Source: JAVJSD01 sp040219575 (GTDB lineage Bacteria; Planctomycetota; Planctomycetia; Pirellulales; Pirellulaceae). From it: a DNA stretch of 44,836 nt. Position numbers and translations under genes: made by a program. Shown piece after piece: positions 1-7,225 of this stretch. The DNA is taken from contig JAVJSD010000072.1 of NCBI GenBank assembly GCA_040219575.1, positions 1-44,836 of the forward strand. Reading direction: 5' to 3'. The notes under the pieces are model-generated. The model was not told where the DNA came from. It made no database searches and was given only the letters and a program-made list of their open reading frames with translations. Numbering within the stretch: the stretch's first letter is position 1; each line of letters starts with the position of its first letter.

Positions 1-87
1 GCGCACTGACCGTAAACGCTTCGCCAAACACACGTTATGGCTGCTTACGAAACCGGCCAGACCGCGGCCGAACGCGTTCACGAGAGA

Positions 88-297
88 TTAGCCTATCCAG
101 GAATCCGCCGTTGTTGGCAATATCGTTGGAGGCGTGCGGTCATCGCTCTCCGGTGAATTGGGAGCGGATTCACCACCGCCTTCACCGCCCGCCTGGTCCT
201 CCGGCAGCGGCCAGTCGAGCCCCAGCACGCCGTACCGATCCTCTTCCCGCTTCTTCCGCCGCGACTTGCCGTTGGACTTCCCGTTGGTCGACGCCAT
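88..297 (-). CDS. Small basic/acidic hypothetical protein
   Basis: A 69-residue protein with a Lys/Arg/Ser/Asn-rich N-terminus (NGKSNGKSRRKKR) and an acidic, Pro/Gly-rich, disordered-looking C-terminus. I recognise no domain. An upstream in-frame ATG lies at 303, but the purine-rich ribosome binding site (AGGGGG, about 305-310 on the complementary strand) touches that codon and is well spaced for the ATG at 297, so I prefer 297. The short GLDWPLPED stretch is typical of small proteins of unknown function. No operon partner is visible inside the window. The function is unknown, and the gene call itself is moderately supported by the ribosome binding site and composition. Confidence 0.45.
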   Translation of the reverse strand: MASTNGKSNGKSRRKKREEDRYGVLGLDWPLPEDQAGGEGGGESAPNSPESDDRTPPTILPTTADSWIG

Positions 298-303
298 GCC
301 CAT

Positions 304-994
304 TCCCCCTTTTTGTGAGACCCCTTAGAGTATCGATACCGCATCTCTCCCCTATCTCTATTATACCTCTTAAGCACCGCTCCACCAAGCAGCGAAGCCT
401 CCGCGCAGCGCAACCGCTTTGCGGTTTCTCTGGAGCCGCTGGGTTGATCCCAGCGCGACGCGGCGGCCTGTCGCGAATCCCCGCTGCGGGCACAGACTGC
501 GGCGAGTGGATCCGTGCGGCCTGTCGGCCGCAGCTAAAATCCAGAACAGGAGGAAACGAAGAGAACGGAGGTGTCGCTGCGGAGCTTGAACAGGAGTCCG
601 GCGGGGTGACTTGTCGCATGAAGGGAACCACGAAGGACGCGAAGAGCACGAAGGTGGAACTCACCGACGGTCGGACGGCGGCAAAAACGAGACCGGCCCG
701 GTTCCCGGACTTGGGCATGGCGTTGTTCGCCCCTGGCGGCCGGCCAAAGATGGACAAAGCCCGAAGGATCGGCTGCTGGCCGTGGAGAAGGAACACTTGC
801 CCCGATTTAGATTGCAGATCCGCGCCAACCTAAACAGCACCCCCAGTCGAGGAGGTCTGGCGACAACCGCCGCACCACGAACGGCTTGCGGCGAACTGCT
901 CGCGCCAACGATTCCTGCCTATGTTGCATCCGCGCCAAATTGCGCCGAAAATCGTCTGACGGATAATCAACCTATACCCCGTTCTGCAATTGAA
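304..994. other. Long gene-poor stretch with degraded repeat-like sequence
   Basis: No convincing gene is present. Reading frames are open on both strands, but their translations are Arg/Pro-rich and lack domain-like sequence. Around 551-572 and 628-655 are purine-rich segments of the form 'aacgaagagaacgg' and 'accacgaagg...gaagagcacgaagg'. They look like fragments of dispersed intergenic repeats rather than code. I see no hairpin with a T-run. Confidence 0.4.
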
Positions 995-1489
995 ATGGCG
1001 AAACGAGTCAGACGACACCCAGTTTCGCGCCTAGCGGTTTGCGACATATTCGACTGGACGTGTTCCGTTGACGGTGACCATCTGCGTGTTCGCCTTCGCA
1101 CGGATCTTCCAGCAAAGACACGATTGCAACTCCAGATCACGCGACCAAGCGAAGGGTACATCTGGACCGATGTCGATGATCGGGTTTCAATACAGCCTAT
1201 CGACGAATCTCGCGGATTTGAGTTCGTTCGATCGGTCGACGACCTGGATAGAGATGGACTCAACAAATACAGACACTGGAAAGGTCGATGGCCTGCCGAA
1301 ATTGAAGGGCTTCCTGAAGACACGCTGATCGTACGAATCGTGTTGAACGCTCTGGAGCACCAATTTGGTGTTTGCAACCGTGATCTCTCGGGATCACAGA
1401 TTGAGGCGCGTAAAAACGGCCATTGGATTGAAAGGCAGGCAGAATTGAAAGCCGCAATACCTGAATGGCTGCCTGACGCTCTTCCGTGA
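995..1489 (+). CDS. Hypothetical protein, 164 aa
   Basis: The frame stays open upstream to 611, but the upstream translation is repeat-derived. Protein-like composition begins about the ATG at 995 (MAKRVRRHPVSRL). The product is soluble and mixed alpha/beta in character, rich in Asp, Arg and Trp, with no signal peptide, membrane segment or motif I recognise. Its base composition is lower in GC than the surrounding DNA, which suggests recent acquisition. No clear ribosome binding site precedes 995. It ends just before the 3' end of a group II intron remnant on the other strand, so it may be a fragment next to an insertion site. Function unknown. Confidence 0.45.
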   Translation: MAKRVRRHPVSRLAVCDIFDWTCSVDGDHLRVRLRTDLPAKTRLQLQITRPSEGYIWTDVDDRVSIQPIDESRGFEFVRSVDDLDRDGLNKYRHWKGRWPAEIEGLPEDTLIVRIVLNALEHQFGVCNRDLSGSQIEARKNGHWIERQAELKAAIPEWLPDALP

Positions 1490-1496
1490 ATGCAGA

Positions 1497-1749
1497 ATCG
1501 GGTAAGGGCGGCCATTGCTGGCCGCCCTCCCCACACCACCTAGCATGCGGGCCCGCACTAGGCGGTTCGACGAAGTGGAGCAAGCTCGGCCCAGAGAGTC
1601 TTCATGCTGAGCAGTCCTTGTTCGGCAGGCCACGCATTGGTCAGTCCCACGCCGCTGGCAATGGTCTTGGCCATGTGCCAGTAGCTCTTGCGACTGCGGG
1701 CATGGCGGATGGCTTGACGTCGCGGAACGCCTAATCGGATGAGCATCAC
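1497..1749 (-). mobile_element. 3' remnant of a group II intron (reverse transcriptase tail plus domains V-VI)
   Basis: The minus strand encodes a 63-residue piece (1558-1749) reading SRKSYWHMAKTIASGVGLTN, then a QGLLSMKTLW motif and APLRRTA. This pattern is characteristic of the C-terminal end of group II intron reverse transcriptase/maturases. It runs directly into an RNA hairpin with domain V features (1535-1566) and a GNRA-capped domain VI hairpin (1506-1527). The RT, X and most upstream intron sequence are absent, so this is an immobile remnant. The intron 3' boundary should lie near 1497-1500. The assignment rests on motif recognition plus RNA folding by eye. Confidence 0.65.
1506..1566 (-). 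ncRNA. Group II intron domains V and VI
   Basis: Reading the minus strand, ACCGCCTAG (from 1566) pairs over nine positions with CTAGGTGGT (to 1535). A UGCG/CGCA upper helix, a short loop and a two-nucleotide UG bulge on the 3' side complete the diagnostic shape of domain V. A CGC catalytic triad lies inside ACCGCC. Thirty-odd bases downstream, GGGCGGCCA-GCAA-TGGCCGCCC (1506-1527) is a perfect stem with a GNRA tetraloop, and TTACC follows, fitting domain VI. Confidence 0.6.
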
Positions 1750-1761
1750 GCGTCGGCGCTT

Positions 1762-1799
1762 GGGGGTAAACGGGGCCAGGGGGGGTAAACGGGGCCAGG
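1762..1799. repeat. Perfect tandem duplication of a 19-bp unit
   Basis: The unit gggggtaaacggggccagg occurs twice head to tail with no mismatch (1762-1780, 1781-1799). It sits between the group II intron remnant and the transposase remnant, followed by the purine-rich gaaaaggtgtcaggaacc stretch. Confidence 0.85.
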
Positions 1800-1825
1800 G
1801 GGGAGAAAAGGTGTCAGGAACCTTT

Positions 1826-2190
1826 TTAGGCCTTCTTCGGCCGGCCGCGGGGGCGGTGGGTGCTTTCCAGGCCGAGGCGGCGGATCATGCGGTCTGTCCA
1901 TGGGTCGTCGCCGTACGGGGAGCCACGGGAAACAGAGCGGCGCAGGGCGGCAAGTTCGCCTTCCGTCTGCGGTTTGTTGACGTGGTCCGCCCAACCGGGG
2001 CGACGTGACAACGGCCAGGCGGCCAACAGCGACTTCTCCTTCGCCGTCCCCCGCAGCCACGCCAGAGGCTGCCCCATTGCCAGTCCTCGGCGCGCTTCAC
2101 CAGTCGGGCCCGCAGGGCGTTGCGTTCGACGTAGCGGCAGACGCTGTAGTAGTGGTCGGCACGCTGGCCAGGACGAACTTGCACGGCTTG
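1826..2190 (-). pseudogene. REP-associated tyrosine transposase (RAYT, Y1 family), C-terminal remnant with frameshift
   Basis: One frame (to about 2055) carries HYYSVCRYVERNALRARLVK followed by RAEDWQWGSLWR, a hallmark of the C-terminal half of TnpA-REP/Y1 transposases. The continuation, GTAKEKSLLAAWPLSRRPGW then NKPQTEGELAALRRSV and GLESTHRPRGRPKK, is in a different frame (1826-2077). A one-base frameshift lies near 2055. The N-terminal HUH motif and the catalytic Tyr region are missing upstream of about 2190, where a different coding fragment begins. The element is therefore inactive. RAYTs normally mobilise REP palindromes, and a long palindrome lies 420 bp away. Confidence 0.75.
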
Positions 2191-2447
2191 ACGGCGCGCT
2201 TCTGGACGTGGCCGCAGACGCAACTGAACGGCACGTCGGCGCTGGTGATGAGGTATCGCCGGCTGCAACCCGGACAGGACCACGACATGGCGTCTGGTGG
2301 CGAGTGCTTCCTGTTGAGCGTCTTCGGGCATTTCGCGTTGACTTGTTCCGGTGGGTGGCTCGCCTTGACGACGCGGCGGCAGACGGTGCATCTCACTTGG
2401 CCTTCGCCGTCCTGAACGAACTGGCAATTCTTCTTGTCGATCTTCAT
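2097..2447 (-). CDS. Cysteine-rich (zinc-ribbon-like) hypothetical protein, 3' end probably replaced
   Basis: The N-terminal part starts MKIDKKNCQFVQDGEGQVRC and contains a CTVC pair. A further CPGC and a CVC...C cluster follow, suggesting one or two zinc-binding modules in the first 85 residues. The last ~30 residues (Thr/Ala-rich) are translated from DNA that in another frame encodes the transposase remnant, so the original C-terminus appears lost and this is probably a truncated gene. I do not know its function. Alternatively it is a short planctomycete-type zinc protein fused by chance to non-native sequence. Confidence 0.4.
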   Translation of the reverse strand: MKIDKKNCQFVQDGEGQVRCTVCRRVVKASHPPEQVNAKCPKTLNRKHSPPDAMSWSCPGCSRRYLITSADVPFSCVCGHVQKRAVKPCKFVLASVPTTTTASAATSNATPCGPDW

Positions 2448-2610
2448 GGTTAAATCGCCGTTATGGAGACGGTTCCAGTACCCTCGGTGCAGGTGAGAAA
2501 CGCACCGTTGAGCGTGAGTCCGCTGATCTCGAGATCACTCAAGCCAAGGCAGTCGATTTCCTCATCGACGTCGCCTTCCCATATCCAAAAGAAAGGCCTC
2601 GAAAGAAAAA

Positions 2611-2649
2611 GGGGACATGCTACTTTAGCGAATAAAGTAGCATGTCCCC
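2611..2649 (-). terminator. 16-bp perfect inverted repeat with T-tract on the minus strand
   Basis: ggggacatgctacttt (2611-2626) and its exact complement (2634-2649) flank a 7-base loop. On the minus strand the stem is followed at once by TTTTTCTTTC, the form of an intrinsic terminator 71 bp after the stop of the last gene of the Rhs cassette array. The unusual stem length and the nearby transposase remnant also fit a REP-type element, and both could be true. Confidence 0.65.
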
Positions 2650-2719
2650 CGCCAAAGAGCTTGCACGTCGTCTGACTTTTTTGACCTTACGGGATGCGGT
2701 CATCGTGAGCCCGGCGGGG

Positions 2720-3559
2720 CTATTGGTCGCTCGAGTTCTTTGTTCGTGCGGACTGCTTCGATCTGGCTGCGTTCTCGTCCGCCGCTTTCGAGTCCCGCTT
2801 TCCGACCACAACGTACTCCATTCTACTCGGTCTTAGCTGAAACACTTGGCTAGGCGCGCCTTCGCGATGCTGTATCAGGCGACTTGGCAGCGCGGTTCCA
2901 CCATTTCTCGTTGTCTCGGGCGCGGGCTTCCACCACCACTCAGGCGGTGGATCAGAAACGATGTCGTTCGGCTCGACGCTGCTAGTCGGCATTACGCGGA
3001 CCATTCTCGTCGGCAAATCGACGACGATAAACGGCACTCTCTCCTTCTCGCAACGCTCAGGCCTCGTTGGAAAAAAGCGGGTGGAATCCCGGTCACAATC
3101 CGCGTCCTTCGCCCACCATTTGAACCCGGGTAGGAAGCCCTGATGCGGCAGTGCTTTGATCGTGTCTTCGTCCAAAAAGTCCTTGCCCGCGTATGCCGTG
3201 TGCTCCTTTCTGGCAAGGTCGTATATCACCAATGTGACAGGGCTCGTGCCAGACGAAGTAAAATCGTCAAGCGTCACCAAGAAGCGCCCATCTTGGGAGA
3301 TTTTGCGAACCAAAGCCAATCTCTTGTTTAGCAACTCCGCTTCGTACAACTTGCGCAGGCGCTGTGGTTCCGCCCCGGACAGGTATTCAAACACCGTGAC
3401 ATGCGCGTTTCGCGATTCGCCATCGCCGAGGCGCTCCAACGCCAGAAATCGCCCGGAGGCGTCCATTGGACAAAGAAACTCAGCTTCTTCACCGGAACCT
3501 TGCCGGGCGTGCAAGCACAATACGACTACAAAGAACAAGAACGAACGGTATTTGTTCAT
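2720..3559 (-). CDS. Exported beta-propeller-like protein, candidate immunity partner (copy A)
   Basis: The 279-residue product begins MNKYRSFLFFVVVLCLHARQ, a clear signal peptide. The mature region has repeated strand-turn segments such as SQDGRFLVTLDDF and VTLVIYDLARKEHTAYAGKD, suggesting a beta-propeller-like fold. It starts 55 bp after the stop of the C15-domain Rhs tail. A paralogue (7226-8047) shares nearly every motif (GRFLALERLG, LARxEHTAYAGKDFLD, VPFxVVDLPTR) and also follows a C15 tail. Conserved linkage to a Rhs tail is the basis for proposing immunity or an inhibitor role; the family itself I do not recognise. The frame is open to 3661, but the ATG at 3559 precedes the signal peptide and aligns with the paralogue. 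The C-terminus is Lys/Ser-rich and diverges. Confidence 0.75.
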   Translation of the reverse strand: MNKYRSFLFFVVVLCLHARQGSGEEAEFLCPMDASGRFLALERLGDGESRNAHVTVFEYLSGAEPQRLRKLYEAELLNKRLALVRKISQDGRFLVTLDDFTSSGTSPVTLVIYDLARKEHTAYAGKDFLDEDTIKALPHQGFLPGFKWWAKDADCDRDSTRFFPTRPERCEKERVPFIVVDLPTRMVRVMPTSSVEPNDIVSDPPPEWWWKPAPETTRNGGTALPSRLIQHREGAPSQVFQLRPSRMEYVVVGKRDSKAADENAARSKQSARTKNSSDQ

Positions 3560-3614
3560 CAATGGAACTTTGCAAATGCGGGAGACGCGGGCGCGACGCC
3601 CTTCAGTAACCGCC

Positions 3615-4472
3615 CTACGGCACGAGCAAGCCGGGAACAGGGGCGCCCGACTTGTCGTCAAACAGCTTGGATACGATCGTATTGATAAACAGCCTGCGTT
3701 GCTTGACGTCCATGTTCGCGGGGACGTGGATGAAGATCCCTACCTCAATCTGTCCCAGTCTATCTGACTTGTGGAGCAAATAGGCAGCCGATTCGCAAAG
3801 GTAGTCGCCAGCTTCGTCGCTCGTTTCAATGTTGACGCCTTCCTCAGCGAAGGCCCGTTGGATTGCCGCCAGTGCCTCATCAGTCAACTGAGTGACCTCT
3901 TGGTCCAAGGCGCCTTCGCTGGTGTCGTTGTTGCTTGGAACGCCTGTTCCGGCAATATCTCCGGACTTGTCCGGTTTTGGCCCTCGAGCATTGTCCGCGA
4001 CGGTTTCGATCCGTAGTCCGTCACCGGCGCCGAAGGCAATCCAAACAATTCGCTTCCCTTTTTGCTTTTCAATCTGATCTTTGATGATTTTGTCGACTTC
4101 CCCCCACTCCGATTCGACGGGGGCAATACACTCACAGCCCTTGCCGAGTTTGCGGCCCAGCTCGGTCGCGGCGTGTAACGAGGTGTTTTGGAGGTCCTTT
4201 TCGAATCCGCCCGGAAACCTGCCAAAACCCGTTACGACGACAACCCAGGGCCTGTCGTCGCTCTTCTTCGCCGCCGCATCGGCACTTGGCGGTTGAAGGC
4301 CGCTGGGATCGACATGATTTGTCGGGCCGTTAGCTACATACCTTCGAAGGTTTGAGTCCCCCGCTTCATAGCCCAGGGGAGTAAACATCCCTTCAAATGC
4401 AAGGCGGGGAATGGAACGTCGCCGAAATGACTCTCTGGCGTGGTTGTAAAACGGACTTCGCTGCAACGCCAT
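3615..4472 (-). CDS. Orphan Rhs C-terminal module with pyroglutamyl-peptidase (C15) fold
   Basis: A 285-residue protein. Residues 32-58 (PLGYEAGDSNLRRYVANGPT, then NHVDPSG) match the extreme 3' end of a Rhs core. Residues 76-260 resemble pyrrolidone-carboxyl peptidase: VVVVTGFGRF at the start, Glu156 in LRIETVADN, Cys226 in AGDYLCES and His249 in FIHVP, so all three catalytic positions are present. Family C15 removes N-terminal pyroglutamate; the substrate here is unknown. An excellent ribosome binding site (GAGGTGAGAAC) fixes the ATG at 4472. The absence of the YD-repeat shell marks a displaced Rhs tip; downstream is an exported partner. There is no signal peptide, so delivery would need recombination onto a full Rhs, or the gene is a silent cassette. 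A second, truncated copy lies at 8159-8422. Confidence 0.8.
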   Translation of the reverse strand: MALQRSPFYNHARESFRRRSIPRLAFEGMFTPLGYEAGDSNLRRYVANGPTNHVDPSGLQPPSADAAAKKSDDRPWVVVVTGFGRFPGGFEKDLQNTSLHAATELGRKLGKGCECIAPVESEWGEVDKIIKDQIEKQKGKRIVWIAFGAGDGLRIETVADNARGPKPDKSGDIAGTGVPSNNDTSEGALDQEVTQLTDEALAAIQRAFAEEGVNIETSDEAGDYLCESAAYLLHKSDRLGQIEVGIFIHVPANMDVKQRRLFINTIVSKLFDDKSGAPVPGLLVP

Positions 4473-4476
4473 GTTC

Positions 4477-5509
4477 TCACCTCGCTTGTGGAGCTTCACT
4501 GTTAACTCGTTCCACGTCATAAGGACTTTCGGTATTAGGACGCGCACCGGCGAAGCTACCACGTCGATGCTCGACGCTTTGACGCAGCAACGGGAGCGTG
4601 TTGGGATGCCCAATTTCGTCGTCTTCGAAGAGCGCCGCGCCGCGCATGGCGGTGACAGCCATTTGCTGTTCTGTAGATCGCCCTGCTGGTGGGAAACAGC
4701 CATCTCGCCAGCAGCCAATCAGCCTCGGAGGCGAGCACTCCGTCGTGCCGACGTTCGGTCCAAGCCAGGTCTCGGAAGTGACGAGCGCGAAGGCTCACAA
4801 ACACGCCGAGGACTTCACGCGGGCGCAGTGCTCGGAGGTCGGATCCGCTCGTGACGGCGATCTCCGGCAGCCGCTTGTGTTCGATAACGTACTCGTCCGG
4901 ATCCGATTTGAAGCCGCCGTGTCCTGCCTGCGTCGCCTCGATGTTGTACACCGTCTCGCCGTCGTCGAATCGCAGAATGTAGTGTGAGGCGACGCAGGCC
5001 AGCGACACCGGCCAGCCCATCCGCCATCCCATCGCAACATGCAACGCGGCCATATTCCCGCACGTTCCCTCACGGGTATCAAGCACGCCGTTCAGGAACA
5101 CGTCGGAGGGATCCACATAGAGAACGGACTGGTCATCCCGTTGATGGCGGTTGTATTGGATGCCAATCTCTTGTTCCAGAAATTGGCAAAGGGCGCCGAA
5201 ACGGAAGAATTGGATATCGTCCTCCCAGTCCGCCGGTGATTCGTGAAAGAAAGGTTCCCACTGTGGCAGGCAGCGGCCCCGAAAGTCGAGGACCCAACGA
5301 TCCAGCTTTTCCCGGTATTTACGAATGTCGAGTTCCGCCAAGGTGGGGATGCCGTTGGCGACGACGAGGTTCATGGCGAGTGGATCAACTTCCGCCAGCA
5401 TCTCGTCCGACAACGCCGCTAGTTCTTCCGCGGTTACCGACGAATAGTCTCGTCCCGCATTGATGCGGGACGGAACGAGCACGGGACACGGCAATCCTCG
5501 CATCGGCAT
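4477..5509 (-). pseudogene. SirB1/transglutaminase-like protein, frameshifted near the 3' end
   Basis: The 5509 frame contains a SirB1-type transglutaminase-like core: GTCGNMAALHVAMGWRMGWP (Cys), then SHYILRFDDG (His) and YNIEATQ, in the correct order for a papain/transglutaminase-like triad. The family portion continues to LARWLFPTSRAIY. Just after this, near 4665-4690, the natural continuation (MAVTAMRGAALFEDDEIGHP, then LPLLRQSVEHR) is in another frame ending at 4477. A single-base change would join the two, so this is a late frameshift or a sequencing error; as read, the product ends at 4556 with an Arg-rich nonsense tail. The start is 7 bp downstream of the ankyrin gene and the end abuts the C15 gene, suggesting one transcript. 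The role in the array is unclear: a third toxin-like enzyme or an unrelated passenger. Confidence 0.65.
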
Positions 5510-5516
5510 GACTCTC

Positions 5517-6272
5517 TCACTTCTCTCTTCGAACGATTCGCCAGCCTTCCTCGGTCCTCACAAGGTCAAAAGTACGCTTGCTATGCAGCGCCACCCAATC
5601 AGCGGGAGTTCTCCCTTCACTGTCGCGCGCCGTCGGGTCGGCACCGTGGTCAAGAAGGACTTGCATCATCTCCGCCGAATTACTCGCCACGTGGAGGGGC
5701 GTCGTCTTGCCGGGACCGTCGATATAGACCTTGGTTCTCGAATTTGGATTGGCTCCGAATTTCAACAGAATCCGGGCAATGGATGTCTTCGTTCTATCTG
5801 CCGCCATGTACAGCGCCGTCGCCCCATATCCATCGTGCACATCGATCTTACAGTCGTGCGACAGCAAGATGAGAAGGATGCATCTTGCCCTAGCGCTGCG
5901 TTCTGCGAGGTCACGATCAGAAATCCGCGCGCGTAGCCGTGCTACGAGTTCCGGGTTTTTCCATACGTCACCCAATTCGGCTGGGGGGGCGGGAAGACGC
6001 GGAGCACTGGCCAGCGCTAGCAAGGGAGTCCACGCGTCCGCTCCCCAAAGCACGTCGCCTCCAGTCCAACGATCCATGAACTCCGCTGCTTCAAAGGCGC
6101 GCATGCCAAACCGGCCGTTGACGTTTGCACCCGCGCGGAGTAACTCCGTGACTTGATTCGGATCAAGCTGGTAGCACGCGACGATCAGGGCCTGCTCTGG
6201 CGACAGATCCGCTGCTGCCACGACAGACGGCGTAAGTCCGAGGCTCAATATTGCTGTCAGCAGCATTCGCAT
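5517..6272 (-). CDS. Exported ankyrin-repeat protein, candidate immunity partner
   Basis: A 251-residue protein with signal peptide MRMLLTAILSLGLTPSVVAA. At least four ankyrin-type units follow, including QVTELLRAGANVNGRFGMRA, TALYMAADRTKTSIARILLK with FGANPNSR, and TTPLHVASNSAEMMQVLLDH with GADPTARDSEGRTPADW. Exported ankyrin proteins are known partners or inhibitors in some toxin pairs, but here immunity is inferred only from its place 48 bp downstream of the HExxH Rhs tail. Two Met codons, at 6272 and 6266, could start the protein; no strong ribosome binding site decides between them. The gene is nearly contiguous with the SirB1-like gene downstream. Confidence 0.8.
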   Translation of the reverse strand: MRMLLTAILSLGLTPSVVAAADLSPEQALIVACYQLDPNQVTELLRAGANVNGRFGMRAFEAAEFMDRWTGGDVLWGADAWTPLLALASAPRLPAPPAELGDVWKNPELVARLRARISDRDLAERSARARCILLILLSHDCKIDVHDGYGATALYMAADRTKTSIARILLKFGANPNSRTKVYIDGPGKTTPLHVASNSAEMMQVLLDHGADPTARDSEGRTPADWVALHSKRTFDLVRTEEGWRIVRREK

Positions 6273-6320
6273 GGCACGCTACTCAGAATACAAGGAACGA
6301 TGCGTAGTAGCTGGATGCAG

Positions 6321-7079
6321 CTATTTCTTAGGGGCAGCAGGCATCGTGCCGATCGGCGGATATCCTTGTCCATTCGTCGGGCTCACCGGGTCTTCCCCCT
6401 TGTGCAACTTATCGAGGGTCACGAGCGCTTCAAATTTCTCGTTAAAGAACTCGAGAAGTCGTTTAGCATGAGCGCGCGCCTCTTCCTCGGTATCAAACAG
6501 TTCCTCCGACTCGAACGCCTCAAGCTTCTCTACCAGTCGCTTCGTGATCGTCAGGATATTCTTGACGTGCACCTGTTCGTGGCCATAGCAGCGTTCAGGA
6601 GTCTTGCCCAATCTCAATATCGCCGCTTTATCGAGTTCGATCGCGAGATCCACTTTGACTGTGTATTTGAGCTTGTACTTACCACTCTTCGGATTTCTTA
6701 GTACTCGGTATTCCATTTTGAGCTTGACTCTTGTATTTCCTACTTGATCGTCCGGTAGGATGGCGAAGCCCCAATCCATGGAATCCGGCTTGTCAACGGA
6801 CGGCATGAACTCGACCAGGCCCGTCGGATCCGTGTGAATCGAAGGCGAGTTCCCGACGTACCTGCGGAGATTTGTATCGCTCGCCTCGAATCCGAGCGGA
6901 TCTTCGCAAATCCAGTTTGCCTGTCCTCTCCAGGGGCGAGAGCGACTTACGCATAACACTTCGACATCGTCTAAGCCGGCCTCTGTGCGGATGGCCTTAG
7001 CGAAAGAGAAGTTGTTGTCCCGCTCGCATGTTACGTTGCGGAATGGCGTACGGCATGCTTTGCCTTGTCGGATCGCCAT
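6321..7079 (-). CDS. Orphan Rhs C-terminal module with HExxH metalloprotease-like tail
   Basis: Residues 59-87 (EDPLGFEASDTNLRRYVGN, then SPSIHTDPTG) are the conserved end of a Rhs core. The preceding ~58 residues do not look like YD repeats, so the shell is missing. The tail (88-252) has a beta-strand-rich section followed by CYGHEQVHVKN, giving H167-E168-x-x-H171, a zinc metalloprotease signature, in a helical context like that of DUF922-type predicted Zn proteases. The C-terminus is helical and ends PPIGTMPAAPKK. I infer a peptidase effector domain; the third zinc ligand cannot be identified by eye. The start at 7079 has a weak ribosome binding site (AAAGG) and is uncertain. An exported ankyrin protein follows. 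Confidence 0.65.
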   Translation of the reverse strand: MAIRQGKACRTPFRNVTCERDNNFSFAKAIRTEAGLDDVEVLCVSRSRPWRGQANWICEDPLGFEASDTNLRRYVGNSPSIHTDPTGLVEFMPSVDKPDSMDWGFAILPDDQVGNTRVKLKMEYRVLRNPKSGKYKLKYTVKVDLAIELDKAAILRLGKTPERCYGHEQVHVKNILTITKRLVEKLEAFESEELFDTEEEARAHAKRLLEFFNEKFEALVTLDKLHKGEDPVSPTNGQGYPPIGTMPAAPKK

Positions 7080-7225
7080 ATGGACCTTTCTTGCCTGGCA
7101 AGACCATTCTCGCTATCGGGTGTGTTGCTCCATCTGCTTCGACAGTCGTTCGAAACTGTTCGATAGCGATTGCCGGACGCTCCAACTGCCCTGCGGAACA
7201 ACGATACTTCGCTTTTTGATGGCAG

